From: Megaleporinus macrocephalus
Lineage: Eukaryota > Chordata > Actinopteri > Characiformes > Anostomidae
Length of the DNA stretch: 64,000 bases
NCBI GenBank assembly: GCA_021613375.1
Contig: CM038709.1
Coordinates: 32,440,415-32,504,414, forward strand
Direction: 5' to 3'
Every line of letters begins with the position of its first letter. The first letter of the stretch is position 1. This document shows, piece after piece, positions 23,070-34,001 of this stretch. The position numbers were made by a program, and so were the translations under genes. The notes under the pieces were generated by a model. That model worked only from the letters and a program-made list of their open reading frames with translations, ran no database searches and was not told the DNA's origin.

Positions 23070-24010
23070 ATCTCAATTCCAGAAAAGTAGGGACAGTATG
23101 TGACACAAATAAATTCACTTTAATTGTATTTAAACAATAACAGTATAAATACAAGATATTTAATGTTAAACCCTTTTTTTGTTAGCATATGCTCATTCTG
23201 TTCCAACAAAAGCATGAGGCAATTTAAGACAACTTTCTGAAATGTTCAGACAACACCTCAGACAGCTGATGTAATCATGCTGGGCTATAAAAGGAGAATC
23301 CTGGTAAAGTCTAATTCTTTATTAGCAGGGATGTGTGAAAGTTTGCCATTTTGCCACTTATATATTTACAACTTTCCTTAACGAACAAGAATCCTGTCTG
23401 TTCCACCCTCTTTGTTGCATAATAATAATTCGGGAATCTGGAATAATCTCAATGATGAGGGCAAGGCTGAGGCAATAACTGAATGCTTGTGATCTGTGAA
23501 AAAGACGGGTATGCTTCTGTGATGGATGTCAACTGATGTGCTCATGATATTAGCTGTAAACACAATACATCCTCAAATGTAAGATTAGGCACTACTACAC
23601 ACAGTGGAATCCATATGTTAATAATGCTCAGAAGCGTTATGCATATGTTAATAAAGTTGGCATTGTTCAGGCTTGTCTGAAGTGAAGAAATGCACTGTGG
23701 AAATGTGTATTGTGGTCTTGCAGATTATTTATGGAACAAATGAATGTCAGGTTCGTCAGGCCAAAGGAGGAAAAAGACCATCCAGAATGTTACCAGCATA
23801 AAGTTCATCTCATGGTTTAGGGGTGTATTAGTGTATGTGGCATGGGTAACAAGATAAATACACATTTTGCAATCCTATTTTCTCATTGTGCACATTGTGA
23901 CGTGCTATCAACAATAAATTATTTGTTTTCTTTAGTCCAGAAATTATTATTAAGTGTAAATGGAATGAAATGATGGTAAAACAGGATTCCAACTTTTTCA
24001 ACACATATTT
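23070..24010 (+). mobile_element. Tc1/mariner-like transposon, copy C
   Basis: The element begins near the AATTCCAGAAAAGTAGGGAC terminus. The leader GGGCTATAAAAGGAGAATCC is at 23282-23301. Transposase N-terminal remnants follow at 23380-23500 (CGGGAATCTGGAATAATC and onwards), then a central part near 23700-23860 with AAAGGAGGAAAAAGACCATCC. Nearly all of the C-terminal coding region is deleted after the GGCATGGGTAAC block at about 23840-23850. The distal end is at about 24000 (TTCCAACTTTTTCAACAC). It is thoroughly dead. Confidence 0.65.
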
Positions 24011-24740
24011 CAGGCATCCACAAAATTCATAATCATAACATAAAACATAAAATATTATGTTTTTGTACTGTCTTCATTTTAATACAATTCATACAGATTT
24101 TTACTCTCCACTGCTTTCCATTTTTATTAGCCTTTCACATATTATCTCAACTGGAATTGGATTGAAATTTGTATTTCCACCTTTTTTACTCTGTACTGCC
24201 ATAACAGTGTTCGTTCTAATATAGTGTTTTTCATTTGTGTAATAGCTCATTTTTTGTTACGCATCACCATTGATGCATTTTGTCATATTAGGTCACATTA
24301 ATTGCCCCAGAAGACAACCATAAGGTGGCCAAGCTTCGTTAATTACTCTAGAATAAAAAAAAGAAAAGACTAATTTGCTAATATGTATATGAGTCCAATT
24401 TAATCTAAAAAAGCAAACTCAAATCAACCTTCAGAGTCAGAAAAAAACATGCATGTGTTCTCAGTGTGAACTTGTCTTGCCCCCAAGTGTCCTGCAGGAG
24501 GTAAGTGTAACATCTTTAGTGTGTCTGTTGTCAGCATTATATATATTGTAGCAGGCAAGGGCATTCGCAGAGGAGAAGACAAAAAAAGTGAAAAAAAGGA
24601 GGCAGCTATGAGCGCTTGACATTTGCTTCAAGTGCGGAAAAATACATTAATTGAACCATTTAAATAATTATTTTCTTGATTTGTTTGTGTTTTTTATTCT
24701 TCCTTTCTCCCTTCCCCCTTTTCTGTCCTATTTGTTTGTT
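24011..24740. other. AT-rich spacer
   Basis: AT-rich, with A and T runs. No gene or element recognised. Confidence 0.6.
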
Positions 24741-25560
24741 TATTTATTTATTTTCCGCCCTTCTTCTCAGGGAGGTTTTCACCATATGGTTGCAGATCAA
24801 ATAATGTCAAACATTTTGCCCTTGCAAGTTTTTGCAATTTGCAGTTTTCAAACGTGAGACCTGTTGAAGGCACAAGTGATAATGGGCATGCTCTACCCCC
24901 CACCGCCTTCGTCCCACCATATCTTTCTTCAATTAATGCTACAGCGGGAGTTTTGTGTAATAACACTTGCGCTTGCGGGTTGTCCACGTGAGGTGGGGAT
25001 GCGGATGGTGGTGGGCAGAGAGTTCTAGAAAAGGAGAACTGCAAAGTCCGGTTAAAAAACAACAACAATTAAAACGTCTCTACTGTTGCAGAAAGCTGGT
25101 GTTGTGTATTAATGTGACTGTTGCATGTCGCCTAAATGGCACGAGGAGCGGATAATGTGATTGGAGGCAGATGAGAGCATGCTAAGCTTTGTCTATCATT
25201 ATTGCTGGGAGCCATCGGGCTGGTGCCAGCGGGACGGAGGACGCGTTGACAGCTGTAATTATGCATCTCCATGGTGATCACTTTTGGCCTGTCATGGAGG
25301 CCGGTGAGGCCCCTCCCTCTCCGCCGTTTAATCAGATTGGACTGTCACTTGTCAGGTAGACGGCGGCTGGCTGGGGGATAGTGTGAGCGTGAATGCATGT
25401 TTATGTGTGCGCGTGTAACGTAGGGGGTCTCTTGTCTGTCTCGGCCCGAGTCCCCAAACCCAGGAACGAATGTTTAATTACACCGAGCAGGGCACTTTGT
25501 CTCTCGTTCTCTGTCTCTTTCTCACCATCCTGACCAGCACCTTTTCTTCTTGGCTTGTTT
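24741..25560. promoter_or_regulatory. GC-richer candidate conserved noncoding block
   Basis: Non-repetitive and GC-rich over 24980-25470. It contains a tight cluster of factor-binding words at 25246-25266 and no plausible coding frame. Of the blocks in the window this looks most like a vertebrate developmental enhancer, by motif density. Conservation was not tested. Confidence 0.35.
25246..25266. promoter_or_regulatory. Overlapping Meis / E-box / homeodomain motif cluster
   Basis: TTGACAG (Meis/TGIF-like, 25246-25252), CAGCTG (E-box, 25250-25255), TAATTA (homeodomain, 25256-25261) and ATGCAT (25261-25266) overlap or abut without gaps. Confidence 0.35.
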
Positions 25561-25803
25561 ATACTGGCCTATACAACCTCAAAACAAAGACTTTTTTTTG
25601 CATGCAGTGTGAGTAACCATGTCTTTACGAGCACACCAGAACTAAAGAAGCAAACCTCATGTTCAACATGTCTTGACTGACTACATTTGTGGTTAGCAAA
25701 AAGAAAATTAAAGTTTTCATTGAGATGAGATGAGACACTTACCTGTTCGTTCACTAGTAAGTCGTCATTGTTGCACTGTGATGATGTCATACGGCTGCAG
25801 TGG
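25561..25803. other. Spacer
   Basis: Unique sequence. The small minus-strand frame (25569-25790) is not recognisable. Confidence 0.5.
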
Positions 25804-25964
25804 GATTCAAGAGTTTTATTGTCATGTGTACAGCAGAACAGTTACACTGTACAATGAAATTCTTACTTTGCTGCTCCTCCATTCACCAATAGATAAGATA
25901 ACAAAAAAGAAATAATAAAAAATATATACAAAATATACAAAGTATAATAATATAATTTGAAGTA
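25804..25964 (-). mobile_element. LINE 3' end (same family as 35951-36135), minus strand
   Basis: Its reverse complement matches 35951-36135 almost base for base. That includes the GGTGAATGGAG...AGCAAAGTAAGAATTTCATTG stretch and the GACAATAAAACTCTTGAATC tail. Only the 3' UTR survives. The tail reads TTGAATC, the tandem tail unit used by fish L2/Rex1-type LINEs. Confidence 0.8.
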
Positions 25965-27000
25965 AATAAAAGTATTTTTATAGTTTAATTATGTGTGCTT
26001 TTATGTGCAAGTATGAAGATCAGCAAGATCAATTCAACTTTAAAAAAGTTATATAATATTTTAACATTTAATAATGTTCTAGCTAAAGTTGGGAAGCGTG
26101 AATGATATAGTATAGCTAAATAAGATATTTAGCTTCCTGCCTTTGCTCAGTGGACGCAAGAGAAAGCAACCATTTGATGCAGCAACTAACCTACAAGTAA
26201 AGATTTTATAAATAAAGTTATGTATTTTTGTATGTTTGTACAACATATTGGAATGTATTAGACATAAACAATACAAGTACCAACATAGTATGTGCTGCTT
26301 GAAAGCTGCATTTGAACATATAGAAGCTCAATTATTATGAACACTAGTATCTTCTCAAATAGGGCGGTAACACTGGAATAGGCGTTTTTAACTACATTCA
26401 GTTCAAAATATATATTACACCCTAACCCTAACCTAATCTCTGACCTCAACCTGAGACCAAAACCTAATCCTTACCCTGTCCTATTCCTAACCATAACCTA
26501 AATGCAGTTCAAAATCAGTTAAATTCTGCAAGGTAGTTTGTAAATACATTTTTTTAAGCCTGTGCTAATAATGTAAGACTGACAAAACTAGGAGGAGTCA
26601 GGAGGCTGCACGCTCAGCATGCAAACCCATAGGATAAAACAGGGAGGGGTCTTTGGTGTAGAGAATTCACAGGCAGTACACTTTATGCAGAGAATTCGGA
26701 GGTGCATATTTATAGGATGCTCTGTGCTGACCTAACCCCAACGCGCTCCTCCCTGTTGCAAGCAGCTTGTTGTTCAATGTTAAGGATGAAAGCAAACAGC
26801 ATCAGTGATGTTTATGTTTACTTTCCACTGCTTGATCATGTTTATTGACAAAGAGAGGGAAAAAGTCCACTGTTTGCGTCTTATTTATGAAAACGAGCAT
26901 CCCTAAATAAATCTTTGTTATTGGTGATTTTGCAGTCACTGATATCACAGTCTATCTCAATAAACCATATTGTCTATATTATGTGTGTTTACGTTGGCCA
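25965..27000. other. AT-rich spacer with a telomere-like patch
   Basis: No gene. Short open frames (26079-26449 minus) are AT-rich artefacts. 26580-26770 is somewhat GC-richer. Confidence 0.5.
26419..26500. repeat. Degenerate interstitial telomere-like (CCCTAA) sequence
   Basis: It starts as ACCCTAACCCTAACCTAA and decays into CCTAA-, CCTAAT- and CCTGTCC-like words up to about 26500. Too short and diverged to be a functional telomere. Such patches are common in fish genomes. Confidence 0.6.
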
Positions 27001-27640
27001 AATTACGTTTGCTTTGAAGATCACTTTTGACTTTCAGAAACCAAAAAACACATCCTTTAAAGGCAACTCTAATGAGGGTGGCTGTGTGCAGCAATTGTTC
27101 TTTCATTTCCGAACTGTCATCTTCGTTGTCTTGATGAGGCTTGTCCTTTTTTGCCTGGCTGCTGTTGCCCACATTTGATGATTTAGCTCAAACTGCTTTC
27201 TTCTGTGCTTTTGCTGGGTGGACAGCAGGACTAGGTGCTGCTGCTCTGGACTGCTAATGAGACTGTGTGCAGCAGCCTGTGCTTTTGCCAAGTTGCCTTT
27301 CTTTAATACTGTATCAAAGGCCCTATCAAAGAGATAATTTCCCTCGGCAGCCCATAATGACGCCTCTGTGTTTTGCTGGGTTGCCACACTCTCTCCGGGA
27401 GCCTTCGCGGGCTCTGTGGAACGCGCTGCTCAAAGCCCATACGCTCCCCATGCATTATTCTATATTCTATCAGCTCCCATGAGCACGGCTTGTGCCGTTG
27501 TGTGTGGCTCTGACGATTCCTCTAAGGATATGGATTGGTGCTCTGTGCCACTTTTAGGTTATTACAGTGTAGCCGTTACACTCGGGTGAGTTTCAAAGCC
27601 AATCGCTCTTGATTGACAGCTTAGAGACAACAGCTCCTCC
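27001..27640. promoter_or_regulatory. Candidate conserved noncoding block with paired TCF/LEF words
   Basis: Non-repetitive and GC-richer in 27180-27560, with several short frames on both strands that match nothing I know. It includes two TATCAAAG octamers 12 bp apart (27312-27331). Confidence 0.3.
27312..27331 (+). promoter_or_regulatory. Two TCF/LEF-type TATCAAAG sites
   Basis: TATCAAAG occurs at 27312-27319 and again at 27324-27331, about one helical turn apart and in the same orientation. This is the core bound by TCF/LEF HMG-box factors in Wnt signalling. Confidence 0.35.
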
Positions 27641-29301
27641 TTGGGGGCAATGGCAATATTCAGAGATTAAAAGTAAAACCTTGTTGTTTACTTCAAAACA
27701 CCTTGTCAGGAGTGGAGTTCCTCCTTCAGCAGTGCTCTTCACACCTCCTCCATCCAAGGAGATGCTGAAATCCCCTCCAGGAGCTTTCCAGCAAACATGA
27801 TAGCCATTATGGAGGACAAGGGGGCTCCATGTGTGTCTCTCTATGGAGCATAAAGACTCTACAAAAACTATAGCACTCTTAAACCACCATAAAGTTCCGC
27901 TGATTCCTACAAAAGCTCAACTAACTGTCCTGGATAATAAGCTTTAATTGTCCATGATACTCTTATACAATGACTTGAATTGAACCGGCCCACTTGGGAA
28001 ATGTCAGTTCTTGTGCAGCAGCAATCCATATAGCTATAGTTTTAATAATGGAAACTGAAAAGCTTAACAGCGCTAAAGAAATTACTGTTCATGCTGTTCT
28101 GTTTGGAACAAAACAGCAGTTGTCCTGTATGTGAAATGGTATGTAATCTGCCTATTTCAGGCCTGAAAGGGTTTCCAGCATAAATTATGATAATCTTGTT
28201 CTTGTCATATATGCATGTCTTGTCCTGCATGCACCAAGTTAATCTTTATTGTCTGTATGAATATACAGGAATGTGCTATGGTCTCTCAGGCGTTTCCTGT
28301 GCAGGTATTGTGAACGCTGCGTGCCTTAACTGATTGGCCTGTAGAGAGTGGACACTCATTGTTCCTTACTCATTCAATATTTGACCTCTATACAACACCA
28401 GCATGCTTAACTTTAATTGAACCAAAATAGAAATACTCCTTCTTCAGACAGTAGTAAGGTATTGTCAATGGCTTATGAGCCATTTTGCAACAAGGCTTAT
28501 CACAGTTATTTAAACTGACCACAATTATTCTCTTCTACAATCATATGCTTATGTGGCAATGTGTGTAATGTGAATTGAGTGCGATTTAATCTACTGGGTT
28601 GAGGTAAATGCAGCAAAATAATATAAAGCAGATAAAGTGGTTGTCGAGATTAAAACTTCTGACTGGCACTAGAACACCTTAAGAGCATTGGAGGGAAGTG
28701 GCGAGTAATGTTTGTTTATTTAAGCTTGAGTTTTTTCTGTCTTGAGATGGGAGCAATAAGCATTAAAAGCTTGAAAGCAAGATGGCTAATCAGCCGGCCT
28801 GGCCACTTTAGAATTTATTTTCTCAGCAAACACTTTATTTTTAAATATTCATGTAGTATTAATGCATAAAGTAGTGGCTTTACATATGTCAGTGTGTTTA
28901 TTTAACCCTTTCCATTTTTTCCAATTTTTAGTTATCATCTAATACCTGGTTTTAATACCTGGTTCTACGTTCTAATCGCAGTTCTACGTTCTACACTTTA
29001 CTACTCAGTGCTTCATTAAGCTAAACCAAGGTTGCTGGTGAACGAGCTGAATAAATTCATACAATGTCTGGGGTGTCCAGGAAAAAGCTAGAACAAAACT
29101 GTGTTGTTCTGGAGCTTAAGACATTATCTACATCTTTCAAAATAAGATATTGATGCTACTTTGTATTGTATTTATGCTTATTTACATCTGTTTAATGATA
29201 TATGGTGTTCTTGCTGGTGAAAATACATGCATTGCTAAGATTTGTACACAATGAGCTTAGGTGCTTAAGACTTTCACACAGTAGTTCATTTCTATGTAAG
29301 T
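27641..29301. other. AT-rich spacer
   Basis: No gene or element recognised. 28670-28920 is unique AT-rich DNA. Small frames only. Confidence 0.5.
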
Positions 29302-29640
29302 GGTGGCGGGGTGGTGCAGTGAGTAGTGCTGTTTCTTCACAACAAGAAGAGTTTGAGTTTGATTCCCTGGTCAGACGACCAGAGTCCTTTCTGTGTGGAG
29401 TGTGCTTGTAATCCCTGTGTCTGTGTGGGTTTCCTCTGGGTGCTCCAGTTTCCCTCCACAGTCCAAAGACATGCAGTCAAGTGAGTTGGAGATGCTGAAT
29501 AGCCCTGAGGTGTAAGTGTGTATGTGCATGTGTCTGTGTGTGCAGTGGACTGGTGGCTTGTCCAGGATGTTTCCTGCCTCTCGCCCAGTGAGCGCTGACA
29601 TAGGTTCCAGCACCCCCTGGGACCCAGACAGATAGATGTC
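29302..29640 (+). mobile_element. tRNA-derived SINE, full-length-like copy
   Basis: The head GGTGGCGGGGTGGTGCAGTG carries a pol III A-box-like segment (29311-29328). The B-box-like AGTTTGATTCC is at 29356-29366. The body reads TGTCTGTGTGGGTTTCCTC, then CAGTCCAAAGACATGCAGTC, then GGACTGGTGGC...CCAGG. This is the common fish tRNA-derived SINE layout (HE1-like by my recollection). The 3' end near 29640 is diverged. The open frames on either strand are artefacts. Confidence 0.7.
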
Positions 29641-30078
29641 TAGGGTTCAGTACCCATTATGGCTAGAGATTGCCTGAAACCTCACTTATGGTAGAAGTTT
29701 ATCACAGGCAACATCCCATTCCCCAATCTGTAATAATTGCATCTGTTGTGTCTTAAATTAATTTGAGCTCTGTGTAAAGTTAGGAAGCATCAAATATGGA
29801 AAAAAATGATTTAGATACATAATTCAAGATATCAGCAAGCTAATGAAGATAAACATTGCTATAGGAGTCCCGTGCTGCATCCAGCACAGTTGGTTAGTTA
29901 ATGTTTGTTGCTCCCAGATTGTTGTTGTCTTAGGTGTTTTTAATTCACATTTAAAATGGGGGACATTATTTGGGACAGCTCAAGCCAGGGAAAGACCATC
30001 AAAAATCTATTTTAGACCACTGCCACTACTCAGTTCATGGATGATCAAATTCTGGAGTTAAAGTGTTAAAATTTTAAA
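29641..30078. other. Spacer, possibly part of a duplicated unit
   Basis: Mostly unique. 29980-30050 weakly resembles 36500-36538 (CAAGCCAGGGAAAGACC against CAAGCCACGAAAAGCC), so the duplicated unit that starts clearly at 30079 may begin earlier. Confidence 0.4.
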
Positions 30079-30390
30079 TCAATGTAAACATCATTACATC
30101 TCATAGACACTTTTGAAAGATGACCAGATGTGTTTGTTGGTTGTTAAGCTAACATACATGGCCTAATGAATGCATCAGGACTATCTATGCTTTCATAACA
30201 GCTTGTGGTAGCTATAGCTATATGTTGTAACAGCTTACTTATTTTTCCTGACTCTTATGAGCTCATGTAAAAAGAACAGATTTATAAACTTGGTGTCGTA
30301 TGTTCCCGAAAATGTTCCAGTTTTTTTGTAGTGGAAGGTTGTAATGGAAGAATTTAAAGGTAAAATGTTGGCTCTTCTCATTGAAAACCA
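30079..30390 (+). repeat. Unclassified repeat unit R, copy 1
   Basis: It aligns along its length with 36539-36809 in the same orientation. Shared blocks, in order, are TCAATGTAAACATC, TGTTGGTTGTTAAG, GAGCTCATGTAAAAAGAACA, AAAATGTTCCAG and AAAATGTTGG/TTCTTCTCA. It has no coding capacity. Copy 1 is about 40 bp longer. SINE sequence lies downstream of both copies. Confidence 0.7.
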
Positions 30391-31029
30391 ATTTTGTTTG
30401 ATTTTCAAGCCCTGATTAAGAGACTTTTAGTTCTAGTCTCCATGGCTTTCCTACCCTGGCTCAAATAATATTAGGTTTTGTCTCTATTACTGATTGAAGT
30501 GTATACAATCAAAGACATGAAGTGTCATTTGTTTTATATAAAGCATAATTTGACTTGAGTTTGGACTGCCTGTATGTTAGCAGGGACAGCTAATATATAC
30601 ATATGTACATTTATTAAATAAATATAAGGGGTGAAACAATGGCACAGTGAGTAGTGCTGTTTGTTGTCATGGGTCAGAAAACTGACAAAATAAAAAACTA
30701 TCAACCTTTTCTGTTTTAATTTCTTGTACACTGATCCAGTGAATGTGTTTGAAAGTGTGTTGTTAAAAGTGATCACTTGATGTGTTATCTGAATTGTTTT
30801 TATAACACTTTTCATTCTGTTTCATAACACTTCATCAACGTTGAGACATTGGCAACTGGTACAAATGAGTTTGCAGGACACTTTATTGTGTTTTATGTGG
30901 GTTTCAGACTATTGAGGTTGAACAAAAGTTGCAAAAAGTAGTTAAGATTTTAATTTAATATTTAAAGGAAAGTATATTTTAGCGACATTAATTAAATTAC
31001 TTCAAGTCTAATTCTGACTTTCCATGTTC
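30391..31029 (+). other. AT-rich spacer with a 5' SINE fragment at 30628-30675
   Basis: A SINE head (GGCACAGTGAGTAGTGCTGTTT) is truncated after about 45 bp. It is preceded by AATATAAGGGG, which matches the AATATAAGGTGG before the SINE at 36855. The rest is AT-rich with no gene; the minus-strand frame at 30534-30815 runs through repeat sequence. Confidence 0.5.
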
Positions 31030-31960
31030 TCATGATGAAATTTCCAGCTGTTGGAGATTTGTGTTAATGCTAAAGAGAGCTTAGATATAAATTAACTCAT
31101 ATTTGAAAACCTTCTTACAACTGCACAAGGCATCATTCCTCCCCATTGGATGAAAGGCTACCATAGCCAGTCACCATCATGGCACTGGGGATAAGTGGCT
31201 TAACCTCATGATGGAGCAGGCTGGCACAAATTAGAGCAAAACAGCTGGAAAAGGTTGTAATTAATAAACAGAATATGAGTTATCCTATTAACTGCAAATT
31301 AAAACAAAAAAACTTGCATTTATTAGCTGGAATGAAAATTATCTCATATTCTGAAGACTTTAGAAGAGGTCATTCAAGTGAGCCCCAGCAACAGTATCTT
31401 TGATTTCCCACAGATAATGAGAAAATGAAGTTTTTCTATTGCACTCATATCTTGTCCAAATTACAGGCTTTCTGCGCAATGGCTTTTATTATTCTTGTTA
31501 CTCAATTACTATCACTGCCCTCCAAAGTCCTATAATAATAGTGACATTTTCAGTGATCATTATTATCTTCCACTGTTCCTCACCTCAGTGCTGTTAAGCC
31601 ATTTACAGTGACAGTCCAGCCATGGAAACCTGACACATCAATATATATTTCAGGTCAACTGAAATGATTCACTCTTATCTAATGGCCGTTAGCTGGGCAG
31701 ACGCGAGTCGTGCTCTGTGCTTCGGTAATGGAGTATAAAAGGTCTGGCCTTCTGAGCTGAAGGGATAAGGTTGGACTGAGGCAGGTCCAGCTGAGGGAGT
31801 TGCAGTTTGAGCTGGGGCACAGCGGCAGGTGCCTGTGTCAAAGGTCATTCTCCCTCCTCCAGCAGGTGTGAGGCAGAGCTTACCTTAATGATGCTTACAG
31901 GAGAGTTTTGAAACGTCAGGGGAAGAGAAATCGGCAGTGCCAGATGCTCGCTCGTACAGT
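31030..31960. promoter_or_regulatory. Candidate conserved noncoding block with TATA box
   Basis: 31120-31640 is non-repetitive and rich in homeodomain-type TAATTAATAAA and E-box CAGCTG words. 31680-31960 becomes GC-rich and contains a TATA box (31734-31741), followed about 125 bp later by a donor-like CAG followed by GTGTGAG (GT at 31866-31867). This might be an enhancer next to a noncoding-RNA promoter. Confidence 0.3.
31734..31741 (+). promoter_or_regulatory. TATAAAAG box
   Basis: A canonical TATAAAAG with GGTC downstream, at the border of AT-rich and GC-rich DNA. A transcription start would be expected near 31765 if it is used. Single TATA words are common by chance, so this is suggestive only. 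Confidence 0.25.
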
Positions 31961-32999
31961 GATGAAATTACTGTAGGAAGAATGGATGAATTTAGTGCTT
32001 GAGGCTGTTGTATAAGTGATGAAGCACAATTCATGTGCATTATTTCACATAAAGAAGTAGGAGCAGGGCTCTAAATCAGCCCAAGTAAGAACAACGAAAC
32101 CAGAAACAAGTTGCTAACTAGAAAATAACAAGTGTCAACTAGCTTATCATTTATGTCTTGCCCTCCTAGATGTCTTTGAATCCTCATTATGCCTTGTATA
32201 AATTTGGAAAATGACTCACTTTATAGACCTTGGAGCATCTGGAGAGTTGATTGGTGGTGACTGAAGTAGGTAATGTTAGCTATAGCTATAATAGTGTTTC
32301 CATACTTTTAGACTAATGTGATCAGATTTCCGGAATGAAAAGCAGGTACATTTCCCGTTTGTCATTAAAATATTTAATTCTTTAACTTAAAAAATACTCG
32401 GTTAAAATTCACTTAATATTGGAAAACCACAGCATTGAGTAGAACATAACATAGCCATTAGATTGTTTCAATTACCCAGCATTTTTTAGAGCATATGAAA
32501 TAAACAGTTTCACACATTTTGACTTTATATTTAGATTTATATTTCGTGCTCTCCCCCTCATAAGATTTGTTGCTCATCGCTTTTCAGAAATAAAGTTGCT
32601 AAATAAAGAATGTCTAAAAAGTCAGCAGTTATGTCAGGGATATGTTTACCATAAACATTTAGTGGTGGTATAAGCCCATAATTCATATTCATATTAACTA
32701 TTTTGTCAGTAAAAAGAGCTCCATGTCTGAAGCCCAATAGCCAGATCTCTGCGCTAGCTTCAGTTCTGCAGATGGCTGACATATGATCAACATCAGCCAT
32801 ATGTCATATACGGATGAGTAAAAAAGTTTAAAGAATGATTGTAGATGTTATGTTAGCTACACGCAAGTAGATTGTAAGCCTAAACAATTAGATCCCTACT
32901 ATCACCTCTTCACACTTGTTAGCTTCTGGTTTTATATTGCAGTATTCTATAAAACTAGGCAAGCAAGAAGTGGAAGTAGTTAGCAGACATGGGACCACT
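31961..32999. other. AT-rich spacer
   Basis: No gene. 32930-32999 is continuous with the following CAAGTC repeat and may belong to the same element. Confidence 0.5.
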
Positions 33000-33155
33000 A
33001 AATTGCAAGTAACAAGGAAGTCTCAAGTCTTGACAACCAAGTCCAGAGTCAAGTACCAAGTCAATACAAGCGAGTCTCGAGTCAAGTCCCAAATCAATAC
33101 AAGGAAGTCTTGAAGCAAGTCCCAAGTCTTAAACCGAGTCCTAGTCAAGTCACCA
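33000..33155 (+). repeat. CAAGTC-type simple-like repeat, array 1
   Basis: A degenerate run of CAAGTC, GAGTC and CAAGTCCC words with TCAATACAAG inserts. A second, shorter array of the same kind is at 36343-36425. This is typical of the ends of a fish nonautonomous transposon type, but the family was not identified. Confidence 0.6.
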
Positions 33156-34001
33156 GATGCAACGTCATTTCAGTATTTAACACAATCTATGCAGTTGATT
33201 AGAAGTATATTAAATTGAAATTAATATGACATTAACATTTTTAAAGTTTGTATTATAACAAAAATAACTGCATATATAATTAGATAATTTCAAGCAGTTC
33301 TAATCACTAATCACCTCCTTACCAGTTAATCACTGAGATAAAACAGGTGTTGAAGCAGAAAAACCACTAAAATGTGAGGCAGTGGGCCTTGAAGGCCAAG
33401 GTTGATAAACACTTCACTACATAGAAGTATTAGTACACATTACACCTACAGGAATTTTAATGACATCACATTCTAAACCCATAAGCATTGATATCTGGAC
33501 GGGGCCTTTCAGTTCTAACAGCATGTGTGAACTCTGCAGTAGCTCTGCATGGACTGATCAGTGTTTGGCACTTTTCTGCACTACTGGAACACTTCTTGTC
33601 TGAGATGCTGTGGTTCCTAAATGCTTTAATGTTTCAGTAAAGTTCACAGTGGATGGTGGAATATCTAGGAGGGATGGACAGAGGGAGAGAGCTTCGTTCA
33701 CATTAGCTGTTTTTTATCATTATGACCCTAAGTTTGCTAGCTTGTTAGCCAGCTAGCTAACTGCTATATGTGAAATATTCATAGCAGAGACTTACTGTTC
33801 TTTGTGCCTCAAAAGTCGAACAAAGTTTTAAGTGGTTGCAGCTCCATCTGTGATCTTGACTACACGTGTTCTGCATGTCGCAGTTCTTTTTTATTTACTA
33901 CAGCATAATCTTTGTAGTTGAACAGGATATTATTTCATACAAAATGATCCAGTAATGTGATTACGTTTTCCCTATTTATTATGTAAAAATAGTGTGGCGA
34001 G
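33156..34001. other. AT-rich spacer between repeats
   Basis: No gene. It may be interior sequence of an element bracketed by the CAAGTC arrays. Confidence 0.4.

Noticed and set aside
26419..26440. Chromosome-end telomere
   Set aside because: Only two to three good units, followed by ordinary sequence on both sides.
29302..29375. tRNA gene
   Set aside because: A- and B-box-like words are present but there is no cloverleaf. The sequence continues as a SINE body.
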